A stretch of DNA of 64,000 nt from the NCBI GenBank assembly GCA_007745635.1, contig CP036272.1, positions 62,001-126,000 on the forward strand. The letters are read 5' to 3'. Position numbers and translations under genes: made by a program. Under the pieces are notes generated by a model. That model saw only the letters and a program-made list of their open reading frames with translations, searched no databases and was not told the origin of the DNA. Shown here in pieces: positions 52,611 through 60,550 of this stretch (position 1 is the first letter of the stretch; every line of letters begins with the position of its first letter). Origin of the DNA: Stieleria bergensis. Its GTDB lineage: Bacteria; Planctomycetota; Planctomycetia; Pirellulales; Pirellulaceae.

Positions 52611-52734
52611 TAGTGTGCCGTGCTTGCGCGCACCAATCGAACGGCAGCGCACAACTGGTCCGCAATCGCGTGGAATTTCCGCATCTGCACCACTGGGCTT
52701 GAAGAGTTTCTAAGCAGTGGTGCTCGCACGCACG
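52611..52734 (+). mobile_element. MITE-like element, copy 2
   Basis: Roughly 124 bases aligning with the reverse complement of 47915-48036 over its length. The left end keeps GTGCCGTGCTTGCGCGCAC. The right end is altered (TGGTGCTCGCACGCACG), so the terminal repeat is degraded here. No transposase nearby. Confidence 0.6.
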
Positions 52735-52950
52735 ATCGTGTCGCCTGCCCTCAATTCGTCCTGTCACAGATCAGGACGAAGGAAAACGCAGATAGCGCAG
52801 AGTGGCCTTCGTGATCTCTGTTCCGCAGTGTTTCAATCTTTCGAGTTCAGGCTATGCAGCCGACGCGGCGAACGTTTGTCGCCCGATCGTTCCATTGGCA
52901 GTGTGCCAGCGCACACCCTTCGTCGATTCGATCGATGCCGTGGCAGTGTC

Positions 52951-53160
52951 CTCGTTAACAGTTTCCGCTTAATGATTGCGTCTCCTGGCAATGGTGGTGA
53001 AGTCGGGAATGAACCACGAAGGACTCGAAGATCGCGAAGGAGGAAGTCGCGATGGAAAGAGTGGACAGTTCTCAATTGAACGCTGCGAACGTAGTCATGT
53101 TGCCTGAACGCCGAAGGTATTCCACACCAAAGGCCAGGGTCGCGCAGCGCACCCTGGTTC
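52951..53160 (-). repeat. 210-bp dispersed repeat, copy 1 (inverted)
   Basis: In reverse complement it aligns with 54553-54772. Shared landmarks in order are CCAGGGTGCGCTGCGCGACC, CCTTCGGCGTTC, TCCTTCGTGGTTCATTCCCG and AAGCGGAAAC. Its outer end holds the CCAGGGT/ACCCTGG palindrome (53134-53157). Confidence 0.7.
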
Positions 53161-53238
53161 AGTAGCCAATCAGGTCCTCCTACCCTGCAAGGGTTGAACA
53201 AATAGGCCGCCACTGTTTGTCCCCAGGCAGGAATCAAC

Positions 53239-53787
53239 ATGTACAGCTTCGATCGACAGGGCCGCATGGACACCCACAGCACCGTGACTCCTAGCGGTTC
53301 CGTCGAAACGGATTACGAGTATGACAACCTGGGGCGACTGGACACGCAAACCGAAAGCAATGCTGCCGGGCAAGTCGTGGCCTCTTATGACTACGACGTG
53401 CGTCCCGATGGCAAACGTGTCTCGCTGAGCGAAACCCACTGGTTTGACGATGATGCCGATGGAGTCAGCGAGCCAACCGACGGAGACAACGTTCGCGATG
53501 CGAGCGAAGTCCTGCAGTCACAGTATGACTGGACCTATGATGCTGCCGGCCGCCTGACTGACGAAGCTCTCAACCACTGGGACGATGCGGTCGACGTCAG
53601 CGAATCATTTGTCTATGACCTGACGGGCAACCGAGTCGGCCTTCAGCGTGACGCTGGCAATGACTCCGTCGTCGATCAAGCGTTGACCTACGAATTTGAT
53701 GCCAATGATCGCCTGCTCCACGAATACCTCGACAGCGACAACAACGGCGGCACAGACCAGACAACAGTATCACACCCAGCAGACTGA
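53239..53787 (+). pseudogene. RHS-repeat protein fragment
   Basis: A 182-residue stretch of YD/RHS-type repeats: YEYDNLGRLDTQTES, YDWTYDAAGRLTDEAL, FVYDLTGNRVGLQRD and YEFDANDRLLHEYL. DDDADGVSE and DSDNNGGTD are typical calcium-type inserts in planctomycete RHS proteins. Full RHS proteins are over 1000 residues and this piece has neither the N-terminal part (TAG at 53203 upstream in frame) nor the conserved C-terminal core, so it is a relic. It lies between two inverted 210-bp repeats. A start ATG exists but no convincing ribosome site. Confidence 0.75.
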
Positions 53788-54103
53788 AAAGACGCTCTAC
53801 AACGGGTTTGTCGACGATTCCAGGGGATGTCCCGTGTGTTGCTAAAACTCTTGATGGTCTCTCTGATGATGACTTGATGGAACTTGCAGGGGCGAAGCCG
53901 ATCAGGTGCCGACTTCCCTGGGACGTCCAGGGCTGTGATCAAGGCCGGGAGTGGCTGGTGACTAGCAAGCTTGCAGAGGCCCTTTTTAGCGTTGGGCAAT
54001 GGGGACGGTGGAATGTCCCGTTTCGATCAGTGGCTCACGCTGCCCCCATGCTTCACGCTCGTCGTACAAGAGACGGAGTGTTCGACGTCTCGAATCGGGA
54101 ACA

Positions 54104-54155
54104 CTAATAGGCACTCATTTCCACTAATTGATTCGTGTTGATAAGTGCTTATTAG
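54104..54155. repeat. Inverted repeat, 12-bp arms
   Basis: CTAATAGGCACT (54104-54115) and AGTGCTTATTAG (54144-54155) differ from a perfect match at one position. The loop contains ACTAATTGATTCGTGTTGAT, a phrase like the degenerate repeats common in planctomycetes (recalled, not checked). Confidence 0.5.
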
Positions 54156-54552
54156 CGTTCTCCATTTCCAGCAATTGCCTCCATTCGCATTCGAGGCAGT
54201 GGACTTGACTTAACAGGCCATCAACCGAGTTCTGATGTGGGGACGGAGTTTGAGCCCTGATGGGTTGCCTGGTTATACTTGGGTGTCCAAGGCGTGTTTG
54301 GGTTGGTGGCTTTGTTAGAAGTGCCGTGCGTTTGACGGCTTGGCAGTGTGTTGACGCAGTAAGAGTGCGTTTGATTGGCCCGGTGGATTGAAATGGTCTG
54401 GTTTTGACGCGTTTGGATGGCCAGCGGCGCTGGTGTCAGTTTTCTAGTGCAAGGGTTTGGGCGAGAAGCCTTGGAGTTGCTTGCGTTCTGATGGGCTTGC
54501 CAGGACCCTTTGTAGAACACCTACGGCGTTCGGAGACGATGTGTGTGGGGCC

Positions 54553-54772
54553 TGTCCCCAGGGTGCGCTGCGCGACCCTGGGCTATGGGGTAGAACACCT
54601 TCGGCGTTCGGGCATTCGGTCCGGACTGGAAACCTTCGGGGACGGTCCAGGGAGGAAGATTGTGACCTCCTCCTTTGTGCTCTTCGTGTCCTTCGTGGTT
54701 CATTCCCGGCTTCCGCTGCGATTGCGGACAGACGCTATCATCAAGCGGAAACCGATAAACCGAGGCCCTTTT
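54553..54772 (+). repeat. 210-bp dispersed repeat, copy 2
   Basis: Homologous, in opposite orientation, to 52951-53160. Its CCCAGGGT/ACCCTGGG palindrome is at 54556-54581. A further partial copy of the internal phrase GTAGAACACCTACGGCG lies just before it (about 54513-54534). Confidence 0.7.
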
Positions 54773-54894
54773 CCGCCTCCGGAATAAGCTGTTGTAAGAG
54801 CAACTCCGACTGTGGTAGCAATCGATACGCGAGCAGAAAATAACCCCGTCGGATCAATGCCCTGTACCGAGTCGGCGTGCACGTCGGAGTACTT
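54766..54894 (-). pseudogene. RHS C-terminal relic
   Basis: On the minus strand the frame reads SVQGIDPTGLFSARVSIATT, matching the DPTGL end of the RHS core and the first residues of a variable tip. It then merges into the 210-bp repeat. It is opposite in strand to the RHS fragment at 53239, so the locus has been rearranged. Confidence 0.5.
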
Positions 54895-54907
54895 TGTGCA
54901 GGGTGCT

Positions 54908-54921
54908 GTGCTTGCACGCAC
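54908..54921. repeat. GTGCTTGCACGCAC palindromic core near asnB stop
   Basis: The same 14-base core as at 3248, located 13 bases from the asnB stop on its downstream side. It fits the pattern of these elements clustering just after coding ends. Confidence 0.5.
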
Positions 54922-54933
54922 GAGATTCCCTGG

Positions 54934-56841
54934 TTAACTCCACTGACGCAGCCAGGTCTCCAGCATCAACAGGTTCCACAATCGGTATCCGTGATTGTTT
55001 TCCATGCTGGTGTGTTCTCTGACCAGGCGACGGACGGTTTCGGGGCGGAAGTAGGGCGTGATCTTGGCGTCATCGGCCAGCAGCGTTTCCTCCACAAAGC
55101 CCTTCAGTTCCTTGCGGAACCAAGCGCCGATCGGAATGCCAAAGCCCATCTTGGGACGCGTAAAGATTGAGGCCGGAATCAAGTCACCAAGCGCATCGCG
55201 CAGCAGCTGCTTGCCACGCCCGCTGTGATACTTGAGTTCCACCGGAAGCGAAGCGGCAAACTCAACCACGCGATGGTCCAGCATCGGCTGGCGAACTTCC
55301 AGCGAATGTGCCATCGAGGCGATATCGACCTTGGTGCACAAGTCACAGGGCAGATACGTGAACAAGTCGGAAATCGACGCTCGCGTGATCAAGTCGCGAC
55401 CCTGAGTCCGCCGCCACATGTCTTCTAAGAATTCAAAGGGATCTTCGCCCGGTAGCTGTTCAACAAAGTCATCGGTGTACAGGTCGGCACGCAGTGATTC
55501 AGGAAAGATCTGCAGCCAGTTGAGATAGCGTCTTGCTTCGGGTTGCCCCAGAGCTTCAAGGAACCGTTTCGCGCGACGAACGATTGAACGTCGCTTGTTG
55601 CTGTCCGGCAGACGCTGCACTAAGCCAATGCCAGGCATTCGATGCAGTGGAAACAGACGCGAGAGGCGATGGCTTAGTTGCAGAGCTTTGTAGCGTTCAT
55701 AGCCGGCAAACAATTCATCGCCGCCATCACCGGAAAGTGCCACGGTGACTTCGCTGCGAGTCAGTTCGGACAAGTACCAAGTGGGAACCGCCGAGGAATC
55801 GCCAAAGGGTTCATCATAATGCCAGGCTAACTTGTCGATGATCTCAACGGCATTGGGCTGAACTTCGAACCGAGTGTGTTTGGTGCCCAGATGATTGGCG
55901 ACTTCTGCGGCGTAATGTGTTTCATCAAAGTCGGCGATCGGAAAGCCGATGCTGAAGGTGCGGATGGGCTGACTGCTGGCCTGTTGCGCGAGTGCCGTGA
56001 TCAGTGACGAATCGATGCCGCCGGAAAGAAACGAGCCCAGCGGGACATCGCTTTGCAACCGCAGTTTGACCGAATCACTAAGCAGCTCGCGCAGTTCCTC
56101 GCTGGCTCTCTGGCGACCGATCACGCGTTCGGCCTTGGGGTCGAAATCCCAGTACGGCTGAACCTTGAGTCCGTCTTTATCGAACACGGCGTAGTGTGCC
56201 GGGGGCAGCTTGCGAACGCCTTTCCAGATCGTTCCCGGATAAGGGATGTATTGATAGGTCAGGAATTCGTCGATGGCCGCCGGATCAATCTCGTTGCAGA
56301 CGCCATCAACGGCAGCAATCGTCTTCAGTTCGCTTCCAAAGACCAGTCGATCGCCGGTGACCGCGTAATACAAAGGTTTTTGGCCGATGCGATCGCGCGC
56401 TAAGATCAAACGTTTGCGAACGGAATCCCAAATGGCAATCGCGAACATGCCATTGAGATGTGCAAAGCAGTCCGTGCCTTGATCTTCGTACAAGTGCACG
56501 ATGGTCTCGCCATCGCCATCGGTAGCAAAGCGGTGCCCGCTACCCTCGAGTCGCAAGCGGAGCGATTTGTAGTTGTAGATCTCGCCGTTGAAGACCGCTT
56601 GCACGCGTCCGTCTTCGTTGCCCATTGGTTGGGCGGCGCCTTGCAGGTCAATGATGGACAGGCGTCGAAAGCCAAACGCAGTGCCAAAGCGGCGGCCCTG
56701 TCCATCGACTTGATCACGTCGAATCCAAGTTCCCAGATCATCTGGCCCACGATGGGTGATCGCGGCGGTCATCTTTTCTAAGGTTTGGTCGGAAATGGCC
56801 AGCGAATCGCTCTGCCATACCGCTCCAGTAATTCCGCACAT
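54934..56841 (-). CDS. asnB: Asparagine synthetase (glutamine-hydrolysing)
   Basis: A 635-residue cytoplasmic amidotransferase that makes asparagine, or amidates another acid, from aspartate, glutamine and ATP. Nucleophile Cys2 follows the start (MCGITG). Glutaminase motifs are THRGPDD and VFNGEIYNY. The synthetase domain has the PP-loop SFLSGGIDSSLI near 270. VALSGDGGDELFAGYERYK and DLCTKVDIASMAHSLEVRQP complete the fold. The length and start match AsnB-type enzymes, including those of exopolysaccharide clusters. Its start is 9 nt after the kinase stop, so the two form an operon. Whether it serves amino acid or cell-surface synthesis is not clear. Confidence 0.93.
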   Translation of the reverse strand: MCGITGAVWQSDSLAISDQTLEKMTAAITHRGPDDLGTWIRRDQVDGQGRRFGTAFGFRRLSIIDLQGAAQPMGNEDGRVQAVFNGEIYNYKSLRLRLEGSGHRFATDGDGETIVHLYEDQGTDCFAHLNGMFAIAIWDSVRKRLILARDRIGQKPLYYAVTGDRLVFGSELKTIAAVDGVCNEIDPAAIDEFLTYQYIPYPGTIWKGVRKLPPAHYAVFDKDGLKVQPYWDFDPKAERVIGRQRASEELRELLSDSVKLRLQSDVPLGSFLSGGIDSSLITALAQQASSQPIRTFSIGFPIADFDETHYAAEVANHLGTKHTRFEVQPNAVEIIDKLAWHYDEPFGDSSAVPTWYLSELTRSEVTVALSGDGGDELFAGYERYKALQLSHRLSRLFPLHRMPGIGLVQRLPDSNKRRSIVRRAKRFLEALGQPEARRYLNWLQIFPESLRADLYTDDFVEQLPGEDPFEFLEDMWRRTQGRDLITRASISDLFTYLPCDLCTKVDIASMAHSLEVRQPMLDHRVVEFAASLPVELKYHSGRGKQLLRDALGDLIPASIFTRPKMGFGIPIGAWFRKELKGFVEETLLADDAKITPYFRPETVRRLVREHTSMENNHGYRLWNLLMLETWLRQWS

Positions 56842-56850
56842 CGATGTTGT

Positions 56851-57834
56851 TTAACCTTGGTCCAAAAGCGGCAATAGCTCGCGGAGTGACTGAACCATTT
56901 CCGTCATGGCTTGAAAGCGGTCACCGGGCCTCTTTTCAATCGCCCGCATGACGATTTCATCGGCTAGCGGAGGAATCTTCCGATCCGGAGAACGCTCACT
57001 GGGCGGAGGCACCGAACAGGAGATGATATTGTGGAACGTCTCGTCAACATTGGCACCGCGAAACGGTTCCCGAATCGCCAGCAGTTCATACAAGCAGACG
57101 CCAGCGCTGAAGATGTCAGAGCGTTCGTCGATGGCTCGTGTGCCTTGGATCTGTTCAGGCGACATGTACAGCGGCGTGCCGGGACGTTGGCCTCCGCCGG
57201 TCAGCGTTTGCAATTGATCGTTCTCTTTTGCCTTGAGTTTGCTGGCATCATAGCGCTGCAGGGTCTGGTCATCGATCGCACCCCAGACTTTGGCAGTTCC
57301 CCAGTCCAGCAAGTAGACCTCGTTAAAGTTGCCAACCCAGATGTTTTCGGGTTTCACATCACGGTGGATCACACCGCGCGAGTGCGCGTAGGCGAGCGCT
57401 TGACAGGTGCCGATGAGGCTTTCCACGCGGCGATGAACGTGATAGTGCGCGGTGGTCTGTTTGTCACCGGCTGCGATGCGTCGGAGGATTTGAAACAGGT
57501 TTTCACCGGAGATCAATTTCATGGTGAAAAAGATGCCATGCATCAAATCCGTTCCGATATCGTAAACCGGTACGGTGTTGGGATGCTGCAGTTGAGCGGT
57601 CACACGAGCTTCTCGCAACAGACGTCGCCGCTCGTTATTGTCGCCGCGTTTTTCAAAGTGCAGCGTTTTGATGGCTACATTGCGACCCGTCACGGGGTCA
57701 AAGCCAGCGCGCAAAATGCCGTTGCCACCGCGGGCGATCTCACGCAAGCCCGTGTAACGCTCGATGTTTGGCGGTACCTTTCTGGGCAGGTCGGGGTCGG
57801 TTCCCGATAAAATAATGGTCGGCTCTTGCTGCAT
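56851..57834 (-). CDS. Ser/Thr protein kinase (PknB/Hanks type), soluble
   Basis: A 327-residue kinase. Glycine loop ARGGNGIL, ATP lysine K56 (VAIK), helix C Glu75, catalytic H157-R158-D159-V-K-P-E-N, and metal-binding D177-W-G in place of DFG (a common bacterial variant). GTPLYMSPEQIQG carries the activation-segment end and RSDIFSAGVCLYELL the following helix. No transmembrane helix or sensor domain is visible, so regulation would have to come from partner proteins or the short N-terminus. It precedes asnB by 9 nt. Targets unknown. Confidence 0.93.
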   Translation of the reverse strand: MQQEPTIILSGTDPDLPRKVPPNIERYTGLREIARGGNGILRAGFDPVTGRNVAIKTLHFEKRGDNNERRRLLREARVTAQLQHPNTVPVYDIGTDLMHGIFFTMKLISGENLFQILRRIAAGDKQTTAHYHVHRRVESLIGTCQALAYAHSRGVIHRDVKPENIWVGNFNEVYLLDWGTAKVWGAIDDQTLQRYDASKLKAKENDQLQTLTGGGQRPGTPLYMSPEQIQGTRAIDERSDIFSAGVCLYELLAIREPFRGANVDETFHNIISCSVPPPSERSPDRKIPPLADEIVMRAIEKRPGDRFQAMTEMVQSLRELLPLLDQG

Positions 57835-57991
57835 AGCGATTCCGTACGTTCCCTTGCTGCCGGCGGTGCCAATCGGATGCTCTCCGATGAATGATTCAAT
57901 TATACATCGGAATTAGAGAGCCCTGGAATGAGCGAGACCGCGCGGAACGAACGTAGGAATTGGTCGCCCGTGGCAAAATTCCGCGCTCGAT

Positions 57992-60058
57992 TCATCTGGC
58001 TCTCGGCTTTCCACGCGGGCCTAGACGTCCAAACATGCGATCCAGTTCATCGCGGCTGAAGAACAGCGCGGTGGGGCGCCCGTGCGGGCAGTGGTGCGTG
58101 TCTTGATAAAGATCACGCTGTTCTAATAGTGTAGCGATCTCTTCAGAATTCAGCGGGTCGCCCGCTTTGACTGCGGCCTTGCAGGCGATCGTGGACAATA
58201 AATGGTCTAGCAAGACGATCGGCTCGGGTTTCTCGCCACCGCCGAGCACGGAGTCTAGGATCGTGCGGAGCATGTCCGTCGGTGAGACGTTTTTCAGCAT
58301 CGCCGGGTAAGAGTGGATCACGATCGTGTCGCCACCGAACTCGTCGATTTGCAGTCCAATCTCGGCCAAGGTTTTCTGATGCTCCATGACCGTGGCCCGT
58401 TCGGCCGGCGTCAGCGAGACCGGTTCGGGAACCAGCAGCCCTTGGGACTCCAGGGCTTGTCCGCTTTCCAGGACCCGTTTCTTGACGCGTTCATAGAGCA
58501 CGCGCTCATGCAAGGCGTGTTGATCAATCACGACCATGCCGGTTTCGTCTTGAGTGACAAGGTAGCGGTTGTGGACTTGGAAACCCAAATAGCAGGTGGT
58601 GGGAGACTGCCAGGGGGCAGCGTCGCCAGGGGCCGACATCGGACCTTGCCCAGCGGCCAGCGCGGTGTTGTCACCGACGGGTTGCAGAGAGTCGGAATTG
58701 GGATCCAGCTGGCCGATCCCTGCGGCTTGATTGCCAGGGGGTGAGAGTGTTGATCCGCCGGGGAAGGCTTGGAACTCGGGGACACCACCAAGTTGGCTGG
58801 CGGCCCAGGCCGTGGCTTCCTGTGATCCACCGCCATTTGATCCACTGCCCTGGGGGGAAACAAACACATTGTCGCTGCTCGACTCGTTGCCCCTTGCCCA
58901 TTGGATCACGGATTGTCGATGCGCTTGTTCGGTCGCTGTTTGATCGCTGGTGGCTTGGCCCATCATGGCCACTGAATGGGGCTGCGCGGTGGTGGGGCCA
59001 GGGGGCGTTGCTTGGCTGTTGTCGGTCCGCCCAACACTGTGCGTGAGGTCAGAGGTCAGAAATTGGTGACGCAGGGTTTGCAGCAGGCGCCCATAGACGC
59101 GTCCACCGTCGGTGAAGCGAACTTCTAGCTTGGTTGGGTGAACATTGACGTCGATCATCTCCGGCGGCATGTTCATGCGCAAGAAGCTAACCGGGTGTCG
59201 GCCTACCATTAGCAGTCCGCGATAGGATTCGCCCAGTGCGTGCTGCAACGCGCGATCGCGAATGTGTCGTCCGTTTAAGAACAAGTACTGCATCCGAGAG
59301 TTGCCACGACTGACACTGGGGTCGCAAACATAGCCGCGAATTTTGATTTGGCCATCATCGTTATTGATGGCGATCAGAGACTCAGCGATCTCATCACCAA
59401 AGAAGGCCGCGATACGATCAGCCCAGCGCTCGGTGGCCGGGAGATCATGCAAGGGTTTGTCGTTGTTGCTCAGGACGAAGTGGATGTGTGGATTCGCCAA
59501 CGCAATCCGCGTGAAGGCTTCAACGATGTGCCCCTTTTCCGTTTGGGCAGTCTTCAAAAAGCGATGACGGACGGGGGTGTTGAAGAACAGGTTACGGACT
59601 TCCATTACCGTGCCCACCGGACAGCCGCAGGGTGCGGCGGGTTCAATCACGCCACCGCGCACAAGGATCTCGTTGCCAGCATCGGCGTCTGCGACACGAC
59701 TGCGAATCGTCATCTGGGAAACGCTGCCGATCGACGCCAGCGCTTCACCACGAAACCCCAGCGTCGCGACATGAAAAAGCGCCTCGTCGGTGGGCAGCTT
59801 GCTGGTCGCGTGGCTGGCCAAGGCCAGCGGCAATTGCTCGGCGGTCATGCCGCAACCGTTGTCGCTGATGCGGATCAGTTCCGTTCCGCCACCGACGATG
59901 GAAACTTCGATTCGAGTCGCGCCAGAATCGACGCTGTTTTCCATCAGTTCTTTGACCACCGATGATGGCCGCTCAATCACCTCGCCAGCGGCGATTTGAT
60001 TGATCAGATTTGCGGGCAACTGACGAATGGTCGGCAGGGTTCGTTTTGTAGCATCCAT
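57992..60058 (-). CDS. mutL: DNA mismatch repair endonuclease MutL
   Basis: A 688-residue mismatch repair protein. N-terminal GHKL ATPase marks: QIAAGEVIERPSSVVKELME, ISDNGCGM and TLGFRGEALASIGSV. A long Gln/Gly/Ser/Pro-rich linker covers about 340-490. The C-terminal part has the endonuclease motif DQHALHERVLYE (near 506-517), ACKAAVKAGD and CPHGRPT (near 656). So this is the nicking form, unlike E. coli MutL. The start MDATKRTL is preferred over an upstream ATG because the ATPase domain begins right after it. No mutS is adjacent. Confidence 0.96.
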   Translation of the reverse strand: MDATKRTLPTIRQLPANLINQIAAGEVIERPSSVVKELMENSVDSGATRIEVSIVGGGTELIRISDNGCGMTAEQLPLALASHATSKLPTDEALFHVATLGFRGEALASIGSVSQMTIRSRVADADAGNEILVRGGVIEPAAPCGCPVGTVMEVRNLFFNTPVRHRFLKTAQTEKGHIVEAFTRIALANPHIHFVLSNNDKPLHDLPATERWADRIAAFFGDEIAESLIAINNDDGQIKIRGYVCDPSVSRGNSRMQYLFLNGRHIRDRALQHALGESYRGLLMVGRHPVSFLRMNMPPEMIDVNVHPTKLEVRFTDGGRVYGRLLQTLRHQFLTSDLTHSVGRTDNSQATPPGPTTAQPHSVAMMGQATSDQTATEQAHRQSVIQWARGNESSSDNVFVSPQGSGSNGGGSQEATAWAASQLGGVPEFQAFPGGSTLSPPGNQAAGIGQLDPNSDSLQPVGDNTALAAGQGPMSAPGDAAPWQSPTTCYLGFQVHNRYLVTQDETGMVVIDQHALHERVLYERVKKRVLESGQALESQGLLVPEPVSLTPAERATVMEHQKTLAEIGLQIDEFGGDTIVIHSYPAMLKNVSPTDMLRTILDSVLGGGEKPEPIVLLDHLLSTIACKAAVKAGDPLNSEEIATLLEQRDLYQDTHHCPHGRPTALFFSRDELDRMFGRLGPRGKPRAR

Positions 60059-60426
60059 CAATGCAATGTATCCACATTGAGAGAGAAATCCAACGGGTTC
60101 AGCCTGACAACTTAACAACTGCAATGGAACCTGCGTTTACTGAATTCTCCCGATCAAACCACAGAATCAGCGAAAAAAACCAGGTGAATATTGCTAGCAA
60201 TTGTCGATCAAACGGGTGGCAGAGCTTGGATTTTTGGGCCCCAGACATTAGGCTTTTGGCCTGAAAGTCAAGTCCTGTTGGACGGTTTTGGAGCCGCTGC
60301 TGGGAAGGGTTTGCCGATCATTGGTCCGAACCTGGCCTGTGGGGCAAACGTCTCGCAGGCAGCTCAAGCGGCCAAGTTTGCTCTGATGACACCACTTGGC
60401 TTTCAATGCAGATGCGTTTTTCAAAA
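60059..60426. other. Intergenic region upstream of tRNA
   Basis: No gene. A perfect 12-base palindrome ATTGCTAGCAAT lies at 60190-60201. Another small stem, AGGC/GCCT, is at 60250-60262. Promoters for mutL (minus) and for the tRNA (plus) must lie here; neither can be placed confidently. Confidence 0.35.
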
Positions 60427-60500
60427 GGGGGCGTAGCTCAGTCGGTTAGAGCAGGGGACTCATAATCCCTTTGTCGCGGGTTCGAGTCCTGCCGCCCCTA
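60427..60500 (+). tRNA. tRNA with CAT anticodon (Met elongator, or Ile2)
   Basis: A 74-base cloverleaf. The acceptor GGGGGCG pairs with CGCCCCT, with one G-U at the end, and the discriminator is A. D-arm GCTCAGTCGGTTAGAGC, anticodon stem GGGGA/TCCCT around CTCATAA (anticodon CAT), T-arm GCGGG-TTCGAGT-CCTGC. CCA is not encoded. The anticodon CAT fits elongator Met, or Ile with lysidine; sequence alone does not decide. It is not initiator type because the GGG/CCC stack is absent. Confidence 0.9.
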
Positions 60501-60550
60501 CTTTTATTCTTAGCTTTCTTTCTTAGAGAGCTGTTCGGTGAAAGCTCTTT

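Larger units (their letters stand above)
52522..53238. other. Repeat-rich intergenic region after clpX
   Basis: No gene. It contains the post-clpX palindrome, a partial and a full MITE-like element, a GTGTGC/GCACAC hairpin at 52901-52916, and an inverted copy of a 210-bp repeat ending near 53160. A relic block near 52745-52830 (AAACGCAGATAGCGCAGAG) resembles repeats common in many bacterial genomes. Confidence 0.6.
53788..54933. other. Gene-poor region with repeats and an RHS C-terminal relic
   Basis: An open frame at 53808-54107 has no domain I recognise and is not called. An inverted repeat CTAATAGGCACT/AGTGCTTATTAG lies at 54104-54155. Copy 2 of the 210-bp repeat (54553-54772) and an RHS C-terminal relic (54766-54894, minus) follow. 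A GTGCTTGCACGCAC palindrome (54908-54921) lies just downstream of asnB. Confidence 0.6.

Noticed and set aside
53808-54107. 99-codon open frame in the relic region
   Set aside because: No recognisable domain, no ribosome site, and it lies among degenerate repeats.
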